Shown here piece after piece: positions 7,901 through 13,829 of a stretch of DNA of 19,075 nucleotides (its first letter is position 1; each line of letters opens with the position of its first letter). Source of the DNA: an uncultured Megamonas sp. (GTDB lineage Bacteria; Bacillota; Negativicutes; Selenomonadales; Selenomonadaceae); the NCBI GenBank assembly GCA_900554895.1, contig USIX01000025.1, forward strand, positions 1-19,075, read 5' to 3'. The notes beneath the pieces are model-generated. The model saw only the letters and a program-made list of their open reading frames with translations. It had not been told where the DNA came from and made no database searches. The translations under genes were made by a program, and so were the position numbers.

Positions 7901-9043
7901 TTGAAGAAAAAAATATTATCACAATTAATCATAACGGGATTATTTACAGCGACAATGACGACGGGATTTGCACAGGAGGTGCCGTCCCAGGATATGGATA
8001 CGGCTGCGGAAATACTGAGTGAAGATGTAATTGATACTGATGGAAAAAAACAGATGGAGCAGCAGAAAGATAAAACGGATAAAGAGGAGGTTATAACTTT
8101 TAAAGGTTTATCCCGCTACGATATCCGCCGCGACAACCGTCCGGGACAAAAGGGCGAAACGAGAAAATCGCTCTGGCGCAACCGTCTTGAACCGACAGTA
8201 AATCTAGACGGCGGCTGGAAAATAAAAAGCCGTATGGATTTTGAAAAAAATTATAAAGCAAAGGGCGATGACAAATCGCATTTTTATAACCGTATGCTTT
8301 ACTTGCAGGGACCAGCACTGGGCGGCACGATTTCAGCCGGTAAAGTCGATTATGCCGATTTTGCCAATATGGATATCGCTTACGGTATGATTTTCGATGA
8401 TTACGTAAAAGGCGTCAGATACAATTACACCGACAAAAATTCCGGCACTATCTACACTGCGATGATTGGTAATTTTGACTCTCCGTACAATGACAGCGTC
8501 AACGGCAAGATGTACTATGATAAAGAGCAGTTGTATCCGGAGCGTGATACACTGCACTATGTAGGATTTCAGGCGGAAATTCCCGTTTCGGACAGATTGA
8601 TGGCGGGCGTTGCCTATCATAACGTGAGAAGCGGTGAATTGGAAGATACGCAGCAGATTTTGGAAGTTGCCGGCGAATATAAGCTGGATAAAAACTTCAA
8701 GCTCGGCGGTGTTTATGCGATATCCAATCTTGATGCCGATAAATATGATAAAGGCAACAGTGAACAGGAACAGGCGTATGTCCTGCAATTGAATTATAAG
8801 GGCGCCAAACGTGCCATGCCGAATACTTACGGTTTATGGGCGGCATACAGAAATATCGGCGAGCTGGCGACATTTTTACCTACCTATACTAATACTTTTG
8901 TCGGTGAGCAGGGTTATGAAATCGGCGGCAGATATGTAATCGCCAAAAATCTGACAGGTGAAGTTTCGTATTTCAACGGCAACGATATTGAGAGCGACAA
9001 GAAAAAAACACGCTGGTTCGGCCGACTGGAATATCGTTTCTAA
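7901..9043 (+). CDS. Outer-membrane beta-barrel, porin-like protein
   Basis: 380-aa secreted protein starting at TTG (RBS GGAG at 7888-7891, 9 bases away). The Sec signal peptide MKKKILSQLIITGLFTATM is followed by GFA, with likely cleavage after residue 24. Residues about 25-62 are an acidic, Gln-rich linker. From about 65 the sequence alternates in the manner of beta strands (for example VNLDGGWKIKSRMDFEKNY) and ends RLEYRF; a terminal Phe after alternating residues is the usual Bam recognition signal of outer-membrane barrels. I see no SLH domain, which the major porins of Negativicutes usually carry to tether the membrane to the wall. Its place 15 bases after nikE suggests co-expression with the importer, perhaps as the route for the metal or its chelate across the outer membrane. 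That role is inference; the specific family was not recognised. Confidence 0.8.
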   Translation: MKKKILSQLIITGLFTATMTTGFAQEVPSQDMDTAAEILSEDVIDTDGKKQMEQQKDKTDKEEVITFKGLSRYDIRRDNRPGQKGETRKSLWRNRLEPTVNLDGGWKIKSRMDFEKNYKAKGDDKSHFYNRMLYLQGPALGGTISAGKVDYADFANMDIAYGMIFDDYVKGVRYNYTDKNSGTIYTAMIGNFDSPYNDSVNGKMYYDKEQLYPERDTLHYVGFQAEIPVSDRLMAGVAYHNVRSGELEDTQQILEVAGEYKLDKNFKLGGVYAISNLDADKYDKGNSEQEQAYVLQLNYKGAKRAMPNTYGLWAAYRNIGELATFLPTYTNTFVGEQGYEIGGRYVIAKNLTGEVSYFNGNDIESDKKKTRWFGRLEYRF

Positions 9044-9074
9044 ACTTTTAAAATAAAAATTACAGAGGAGTTAT

Positions 9075-10385
9075 ATGACATCACAATTAACTTATAAAGA
9101 ATATTTAATGGTAACTATACCGTTTATGCTGTCAACAGCGACTCAGCCGCTTTTGGGAGCGGTAAATACGGCAATTATGGGGCATATGAGCGAAGCCTTT
9201 TATATAGCGGCAGTTTCACTTGGCGTTATTTTATTCAATAATATTTATTGGCTGTTCGGCTTTTTGCGCGTATCGACTACCGGATTTTCGGCACAGGCAC
9301 TTGGCAAAGCGTGCGACGAGAGCCGGTTTTTATCACTTGCAAGACCGTTGGTAATTGCTCTTGTCATAAGCCTGTTGTTTATTGCTGCATATCCTTTGAT
9401 TTTTAATTATTATGTCGAATTTATGCAGCCGGAAGCTACTGTTATCATTTTGATGCAGAAATACTGTGATATTGTTATTTGGGGAGCTCCTTTTGTTTTA
9501 TTTAATTATGTAACACTTGGCTGGCTCATGGGACAGATGATAATACGCTATACCATGTTCATGCAGATTTCCATGAATGTAGTCAATATTATTCTGTCAT
9601 TTGCTTTCGTGTTTATTCTGCATATGGATATAGAAGGCGTAGCGTATGCTACACTTATGGCTCAGTTTTACGGCTGCATCGTCGGTTTTTGGGCAGTGTG
9701 TTTTAAAGGAAATCTCAGATTTTCACCACAGTATATGGTGAAATTGAAAAAATTTAAGCCGTTTTTATCTATGATGAAAGTGAATACGGATTTAATGCTT
9801 CGGACAATTTGTCTTTTGACAATTAATAATCTGTTTGCTATGGCGGGCAGTTCGCTTGGCACAACAACACTGGCTGCCAATGCTGTTATTTTGGAGATAA
9901 ATTTTATTTTAGTGTATTTTATCGACGGTATGGCAAATGGTGTGAGCGTTTTCTCCGGCAAGGCGTTCGGTACGAAAAACAAACAGCTTCTGAACGAAAC
10001 TCTTCATATAGGATTGCGTTGTCTTGGCGTATTTATGATTATAGCTTCTGTTATTGTATATCTGAGCAGGACATATCTCATCAGTCTGATGACGAATTTG
10101 CCGGAAGTATCTATTTATGCTGACAGTTACAGCATATTTTTAGTAATTCATCCGCTCTGTGCTTGTATAGGACTGCTTTTATACGGCATGTATACCGGCA
10201 TAGGTTATACTTCTTCAATAAGAAATATGATGTTTATTGCCGTGATTTTCTTTTATATCTGTCAAAATATCCTGATGAATTATTTTACAAACTACGGTAT
10301 TTGGGCGACATATTCGCTGACTTATTTATTGGAAACGATAATTTTGGTATTGTTTTTGCCTAAACTTAAACAGAAATTTGTATAG
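9075..10385 (+). CDS. MATE family multidrug/metabolite exporter
   Basis: 436-aa polytopic inner-membrane protein with about 12 hydrophobic segments in two similar halves. The N-terminus (IPFMLSTATQPLLGAVNTA, then GHMSE, then GFSAQALG) is typical of MATE/DinF-like cation-coupled antiporters. The second half repeats the pattern (AANAVILEINFILVYFIDGM). It starts at ATG with RBS GAGGAG five bases upstream, 31 bases after the porin gene and with no terminator between them, so it is probably the last gene of the nik-like operon. MATE proteins export cationic drugs or small metabolites. Here it could export a metal chelator or simply be a passenger; the sequence does not decide. Confidence 0.88.
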   Translation: MTSQLTYKEYLMVTIPFMLSTATQPLLGAVNTAIMGHMSEAFYIAAVSLGVILFNNIYWLFGFLRVSTTGFSAQALGKACDESRFLSLARPLVIALVISLLFIAAYPLIFNYYVEFMQPEATVIILMQKYCDIVIWGAPFVLFNYVTLGWLMGQMIIRYTMFMQISMNVVNIILSFAFVFILHMDIEGVAYATLMAQFYGCIVGFWAVCFKGNLRFSPQYMVKLKKFKPFLSMMKVNTDLMLRTICLLTINNLFAMAGSSLGTTTLAANAVILEINFILVYFIDGMANGVSVFSGKAFGTKNKQLLNETLHIGLRCLGVFMIIASVIVYLSRTYLISLMTNLPEVSIYADSYSIFLVIHPLCACIGLLLYGMYTGIGYTSSIRNMMFIAVIFFYICQNILMNYFTNYGIWATYSLTYLLETIILVLFLPKLKQKFV

Positions 10386-10395
10386 ATTGAGTTAT

Positions 10396-10451
10396 ATTTA
10401 TCGGGTTTATATCCCATTAGTTTTAGCTGTGGTGATATAAGCCCGATAAAT
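10396..10451 (+). terminator. Long hairpin at the end of the nik-porin-MATE operon
   Basis: 18-base arms 10396-10413 and 10434-10451 pair throughout except for one G-U, around a 20-base loop. It lies 10 bases after the MATE stop. The tail is AT-rich but without a clean T-run, so it may act as a terminator or as a 3' stabiliser. Confidence 0.6.
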
Positions 10452-10591
10452 ATTTAAGTCATTAAATATTAAATTTTTATATTTTTCATTGCATATGACC
10501 TCTAAACTATAGTATGCTGGTAATAGATAAAAAAAGAGGTAATTAACTCAATTGGATATATTTCATCATTTGATACAGCTATAAGACTGAA

Positions 10592-10800
10592 CCTGAAATA
10601 AAACAGCTTAATAGTATTGCCATCGATGTCGGCGTTGATAATCTTGCCTCCTGTGTAACTAATACCGGGATTTTGTTCATAATGGACAGACGAAATAAAC
10701 AAAGCGTGTAATATATTAAGAAAAAATTGGCAGAACTTCAATTTTGAAGAACTGTGTAAGAGGCTGCTGATAAGCCCTTTAAGAATGAAATTCAACAGAT
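10592..10800 (+). pseudogene. Remnant of a TnpB (IS200/IS605 OrfB-type) gene
   Basis: Reading from CCT at 10592 gives PEIKQLNSIAIDVGVDNLA followed by SCVTNTGILFIMD. This is the RuvC-I region of TnpB proteins (consensus like IDLGVNNLATCVTNTG, with the first Asp catalytic). After it come RRNKQSV, a stop, YIKKKLAELQF, a stop, RTV, a stop, and further decayed residues, recalling the NQYYNKKKAELQ segment of TnpB. The N-terminal part and the remaining RuvC and zinc regions are missing. A promoter/RBS-like stretch (10510-10540) and a hairpin-like sequence around 10821-10858, resembling IS605 right ends, may be the outer limits of the dead element. It is non-functional: internal stops plus large deletions. 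No TnpA is present. Confidence 0.7.
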
Positions 10801-10885
10801 ATTTTGATTGGGTTTCTTAAGAATATCCTGTCTTTAGGCATGAGGAATGTTAATGTAGTTAAGACAATTACCTATCTTTTGTCGA

Positions 10886-10914
10886 TTGATATATGTTAGA
10901 ATTTATATAATAAT
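10886..10914 (+). promoter_or_regulatory. Putative promoter of the TetR-type gene
   Basis: TTGATA at 10886-10891, a 17-base spacer, AATAAT at 10909-10914; a perfect TATAAT overlaps at 10906-10911 but with poorer spacing. It lies about 35 bases ahead of the TTG start. Consensus-based only. Confidence 0.35.
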
Positions 10915-10948
10915 TAAGTATATATGATTAGCGAAAGGTGGTTTCTTT

Positions 10949-11521
10949 TTGAAAGCAAGAGTTGTAATAATTGACGCTTTTTGGCAATTATACAAAGAAA
11001 AAAGTATAAAACAGATAACAGTAACTGAATTGATGAACAAAGCCGGATATCATCGTAGCGTTTTTTATCAGTATTTTAGAGATATTTACGATTTACTGAA
11101 GCAGGAACAGGACGCATTTTTTGAAGAGATAGACAATCTTTGGCAGGATGTAGCAAAGGAAATATTGAATGAAGATTACAGTACCGTACTAATACAAAAA
11201 ATAAATGAACTTTCGCTTAAATACGATTTTAAAATGGACATATTATTAAAACATAATGATGAAACGGGTTTTAAAAATAGATTTAATGATACTTTGAGGA
11301 GAAACCTTTATAATTTATTAAATTTGCAGGAAAATGACACTAAAGTCAAGTTGGCGTTGGAAGTTTATATCAGTGGACAGCTAGAGTCGTTGGTATATTT
11401 TCATAAACATAAGAATAAACTTGATTTTAAAGATTATCTGGAAGTAACGAAGTCTATTTTTCAAACTTGTGTTAAGCAGATAGAACAGTCGCATACGGAA
11501 AACGGGACAGAAAATGATTAA
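10949..11521 (+). CDS. TetR/AcrR family transcriptional regulator
   Basis: 190-aa protein starting at TTG, 8 bases after the RBS AAAGGTGG. The N-terminal 50 residues are a TetR helix-turn-helix: IIDAFWQLYKEKSIKQITVT, then ELMNKAGYHRSVFYQYFRDI. The rest is a helical domain that would bind ligand and dimerise; it has no motif that names the ligand. Its length is normal. It is separated from the MATE gene by the TnpB remnant and from the HD-domain gene by terminators, so its target is unclear. The candidates are its own promoter, the upstream MATE operon, or the divergently read HD-domain gene, whose promoter region carries a 15-bp palindrome. Confidence 0.85.
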   Translation: MKARVVIIDAFWQLYKEKSIKQITVTELMNKAGYHRSVFYQYFRDIYDLLKQEQDAFFEEIDNLWQDVAKEILNEDYSTVLIQKINELSLKYDFKMDILLKHNDETGFKNRFNDTLRRNLYNLLNLQENDTKVKLALEVYISGQLESLVYFHKHKNKLDFKDYLEVTKSIFQTCVKQIEQSHTENGTEND

Positions 11522-11562
11522 CAAGTCTACACATAAGTCGACAGTTTATACCGATGTGTCTA

Positions 11563-11591
11563 TTGTTATAACCGAATAGGATTTATATAAT
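11563..11591 (+). promoter_or_regulatory. Strong orphan sigma-70-type promoter
   Basis: TTGTTA (11563-11568), exactly 17 bases, then a perfect TATAAT (11586-11591). It lies between the TetR stop and a terminator at 11686, with no convincing gene in between. Confidence 0.5.
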
Positions 11592-11597
11592 ATTTAT

Positions 11598-11715
11598 AGA
11601 GTAGTTATATGATGCTATTTGATATACTTAATACTTCCCGAATATATCAAATGACCTCCGGTGTTTTTAAGTGTTATTTGTTTTGACAGCAGTTTTACTG
11701 CTGTTTTTTTCTTTT
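11598..11715 (+). ncRNA. Candidate small RNA with C-rich anti-Shine-Dalgarno motifs
   Basis: An interval of about 118 bases runs from the expected start of the orphan promoter to a clean intrinsic terminator. It can form a 10-bp perfect stem (11617-11626 with 11643-11652) whose 16-base loop exposes CTTCCCG (11634-11640). Next comes a single-stranded GACCTCCGG (11653-11661), then an AU-rich linker and the terminator hairpin. CUCC/UCCC motifs in loops or linkers are the targeting elements of RsaE/RoxS-type Firmicutes riboregulators, and they complement GGAGG sites such as those seen here. No homology to a named RNA was recognised. A 26-codon frame starting at 11609 exists but lacks an RBS. Alternatively this is just the 3' UTR of the TetR gene. 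Confidence 0.35.
11686..11715 (+). terminator. Intrinsic terminator
   Basis: ACAGCAG (11686-11692), a 5-base loop, CTGCTGT (11698-11704), then an almost unbroken T-run to 11715. It ends transcription from the TetR gene and from the candidate small RNA. Confidence 0.85.
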
Positions 11716-11730
11716 TCGGGCTAAAACCGC

Positions 11731-11774
11731 AAAAAAAATGACCGCAGCTAAAGGATTAAAGGCTGCGGTTTTTT
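11731..11774. terminator. Bidirectional intrinsic terminator
   Basis: CCGCAGC (11742-11748) pairs with GCTGCGG (11762-11768). On the plus strand it is followed by TTTTTT. On the minus strand it is followed, after three bases, by a run of eight T (A-run 11731-11738), which places it as the terminator of the HD-domain gene ending at 11816. Confidence 0.85.
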
Positions 11775-11815
11775 ATATAAACAACAATAAGAGGAGTCAT
11801 ATTGGGATAGGTTTT

Positions 11816-12970
11816 TTATTTTACAATTATATGGTTAATCAGCGTACGCAGTTCATTAAAACCACTCTGGGCTAAGAGGTTATGCAAATACATGTAAGAA
11901 ACTTGCGCGCCGATATAATTTCTGAAGTCATTGAATAATTTTCCGTTAAGGTTTTCACTGGAAAAATTATAATCTTTTTGAGCCATTTCTTTCAGTGCTT
12001 CTACTACTTTGGTAGCTGCACTGCCGCTGAGCACCCAGTCGTGGTCGCCGAGGTGGACGATATATCCTTCCTGATGCTGCGGATAAGGAAGTTTTGTACC
12101 GGAGCTGTCCAAAAGACCGTATTGAACAGGGTTTATCTGTGCAATAGTAGCGGCTGCTTTAATCCAGTTGACAACCTGTTCTTCATCTTTATCACTGCCC
12201 GGATGATTATGAGCACATGCCTGTGCCACTATTTCCTGTGCTGGCATATTGCGGTGAATGGCTTCAACAAGACTTAAAATATGATGGGCACCTGTACCGG
12301 CAATAGTGTATTCTTTAAGACTGGAACCGTCTTTGCTCCATTGAAATACCCACGGTTTGGCTAAATCGTGCAGAGCCTGAGCGGAAAGCACGATATCATT
12401 ATTTACTTCATAACCGAAAATCTGCTTATAAGTATTTACGATACCTTCGGAGATACTCAAATTGGCTGCCGTATGTGTGCATAATCCGCCCGGATAAGGA
12501 TGATGGCTTGCATAACCGCTGCCGGGAGCAGAAATGAACTCTTGCGGTTTTTTACCGCTGTACGGCGGAAATAACTGTTCAGGGCTGATAATGGAGGTAT
12601 CTATAAGTCTCGTATCAGCCAGTTTATTGTAAATATTCGTAACGTCACTGGCGGACGGATACATCTGCATGAAAGTCGGTCGGGTATCTTCGATTAAATC
12701 AGCAGTTTTAGCACGCAGATTATTATCGGTTATTTTATTGACACATGTTTTGATATAATTTAAAGAGGTACTGACAAGCTGTGAGTTTTTAGCGGCTGTT
12801 TCTGCATCAGGCAGATTTTTTAAGGAAACAGGTGTAAAATGCAGTGATTTTGTCATGCTTCCCTGGGCAAAAGCCGTTGAGGTATGTAAGCCTTCAAAAT
12901 TGAATAATGCTGCACCTAGTGCTGCGCTGGCTCCTAATTTAAAAAAATTGCGACGGGACAATTCGTTCAT
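11816..12970 (-). CDS. Tat-exported HD-domain protein, putative metal-dependent phosphohydrolase
   Basis: 384-aa protein with a twin-arginine signal: SRRNFFKLG at residues 5-13, an Ala-rich hydrophobic stretch, and AFA-QG with likely cleavage after 35. Residues about 150-312 have HD-superfamily features: HHPYPGGLCTHT (156-167), the HD pair in ALHDLAKPW (His201, Asp202), HH at 229-230, HNH at 254-256, and the late Asp region HLGDHDW (306-312). The HHxYxGGLxxHT and LHDLxK spacing resembles the HD domain of YhaM-type 3'-5' exoribonucleases, but no OB-fold domain is present and the protein is exported. HD enzymes usually act on cytoplasmic nucleotides or nucleic acids, so an exported, probably metallated member is unusual; Tat export suggests cofactor loading before transport. 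RBS AGGAAG lies upstream of the ATG. The gene is monocistronic with its own terminator. The substrate is unknown. Confidence 0.8.
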   Translation of the reverse strand: MNELSRRNFFKLGASAALGAALFNFEGLHTSTAFAQGSMTKSLHFTPVSLKNLPDAETAAKNSQLVSTSLNYIKTCVNKITDNNLRAKTADLIEDTRPTFMQMYPSASDVTNIYNKLADTRLIDTSIISPEQLFPPYSGKKPQEFISAPGSGYASHHPYPGGLCTHTAANLSISEGIVNTYKQIFGYEVNNDIVLSAQALHDLAKPWVFQWSKDGSSLKEYTIAGTGAHHILSLVEAIHRNMPAQEIVAQACAHNHPGSDKDEEQVVNWIKAAATIAQINPVQYGLLDSSGTKLPYPQHQEGYIVHLGDHDWVLSGSAATKVVEALKEMAQKDYNFSSENLNGKLFNDFRNYIGAQVSYMYLHNLLAQSGFNELRTLINHIIVK

Positions 12971-13067
12971 GGATACACTTCCTAACTTCTAACTGTCTAT
13001 GATATACATATATTAAAAATTCTAATTAATACATGCTTTAGTATATAAGATAAATGTGTAGTTTTGA

Positions 13068-13082
13068 TTTAACACTGTTAAA
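13068..13082. promoter_or_regulatory. 15-bp palindrome upstream of the HD-domain gene, operator candidate
   Basis: TTTAACA-C-TGTTAAA is a perfect 7-1-7 dyad. It lies just upstream of a TATACT -10-like box for the minus strand (13040-13045), near where the -35 box would be; no good -35 consensus is visible there. This suits a repressor or activator site. The binding protein is unknown. Confidence 0.4.
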
Positions 13083-13123
13083 AATTTGGTAAAGCGGTTG
13101 TAAATTTTTCATAAAGAAAATGC

Positions 13124-13160
13124 AAAAAAAGCATTATCTGTAAAAAGATAATGCTTTTTT
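13124..13160. terminator. Bidirectional terminator after the stalk-domain gene
   Basis: GCATTATCT (13131-13139) and AGATAATGC (13146-13154) form a 9-bp stem flanked by an A-run (13124-13130) and a T-run (13155-13160). It is 17 bases beyond the stop of the minus-strand gene at 13177 and also blocks plus-strand transcription. Confidence 0.9.
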
Positions 13161-13176
13161 GGAGGTTTATATGAGT

Positions 13177-13653
13177 TTATTTACTAACGTTTTTTATGAT
13201 AATCTGTGTATCGGTAATGGTAAGCGCATCAGGGTCGTTGCCCTGAATGAGGCGAAATACTTCAGCCGGAATATACAGATTATTGTTGATTAAAAGCGGT
13301 GCACTGCCGAGCTGTGTCGGAGCAGTCATGCCGATAGCCACGGTACTGATTGCGGAATATAAATCTTCTCCGACCGTCATGGTGCATTTCATGGTATCAC
13401 TTTCAACAGTAGCAGCTTGATTAGCCTTATCCCAGGTTACGGTAAAACCGAGCTTATCACTTACGCTTCTTGCCGGAACAAGTACGCATTTATTCATGAT
13501 GACGGGATAGTCGCTGATTTTTTCGTTATTTACGATGATGGACTGCTGAATAACCGGTTTACCCTCATCGGAGCTTCTGCCAGAAGCAGCGGCCGGAAAG
13601 ATATATACGGCAAAAGCTAAAGTACATATTACCATTAGCCATAATTTTTTCAT
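13177..13653 (-). CDS. Secreted stalk-domain protein (copper amine oxidase N-terminal-like)
   Basis: 158-aa exported protein. The signal peptide MKKLWLMVICTLAFAVYIF is followed by PAAAS, with likely cleavage around residue 23. The rest is one copper amine oxidase N-terminal-like (stalk) domain, recognisable by the pattern IIVNNEKISDYPVIMNK, VLVPARSVSDKLGFTVTWD, ATVESD, and then LLINNNLYIPAEVF. These domains are common in cell-envelope proteins of Firmicutes and are thought to act as structural or binding modules; no catalytic site is present. It is monocistronic, with a predicted promoter just upstream and a terminator just downstream. The role is otherwise unknown. Confidence 0.8.
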   Translation of the reverse strand: MKKLWLMVICTLAFAVYIFPAAASGRSSDEGKPVIQQSIIVNNEKISDYPVIMNKCVLVPARSVSDKLGFTVTWDKANQAATVESDTMKCTMTVGEDLYSAISTVAIGMTAPTQLGSAPLLINNNLYIPAEVFRLIQGNDPDALTITDTQIIIKNVSK

Positions 13654-13683
13654 GCTATAACCTTCTTTATTGTTTATATCTTT

Positions 13684-13712
13684 ATTTTAAATTAATTGGA
13701 AAATAAAATCAA
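13684..13712 (-). promoter_or_regulatory. Putative promoter of the stalk-domain gene
   Basis: On the minus strand TTGATT (13712-13707), a 17-base spacer, and TAAAAT (13689-13684) lie about 30 bases ahead of the ATG at 13653. An AGAAGG-like RBS follows. Confidence 0.5.
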
Positions 13713-13763
13713 TTATAAATGAATTAAAATACGATTAAAAACAGATTAAACATGTCTGCAATA

Positions 13764-13772
13764 TGATATAAT
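13764..13772 (+). promoter_or_regulatory. Putative extended -10 promoter of recG
   Basis: TGA followed by a perfect TATAAT (13767-13772), a TGN-extended -10, with only a weak -35 (TTAAAC near 13746). It lies 57 bases ahead of the recG ATG and diverges from the stalk-domain promoter. Confidence 0.45.
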
Positions 13773-13829
13773 GAAAAAATAAAATTTTTTTATTTATGAG
13801 TAAGTAATAAATGATATAAGGTGTATTTT

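Noticed and set aside
8333..8788. 151-aa minus-strand frame opposite the porin-like gene
   Set aside because: Antisense shadow; the plus strand has a signal peptide, barrel pattern and C-terminal Phe.
10502..10795. 97-aa minus-strand frame in the MATE-TetR gap
   Set aside because: It is the antisense of the TnpB remnant, whose plus-strand RuvC-I motif explains the sequence.
11609..11687. 26-codon frame starting ATGATG inside the candidate small RNA
   Set aside because: No ribosome binding site, no hydrophobic or conserved pattern; the RNA features are more convincing, though a small peptide is not excluded.
13161..13293. RBS-like GGAGG followed by an ATG at 13171 and a ~40-codon plus-strand frame
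   Set aside because: It runs antisense through the stalk-domain gene directly after a terminator, with no promoter and no recognisable protein.
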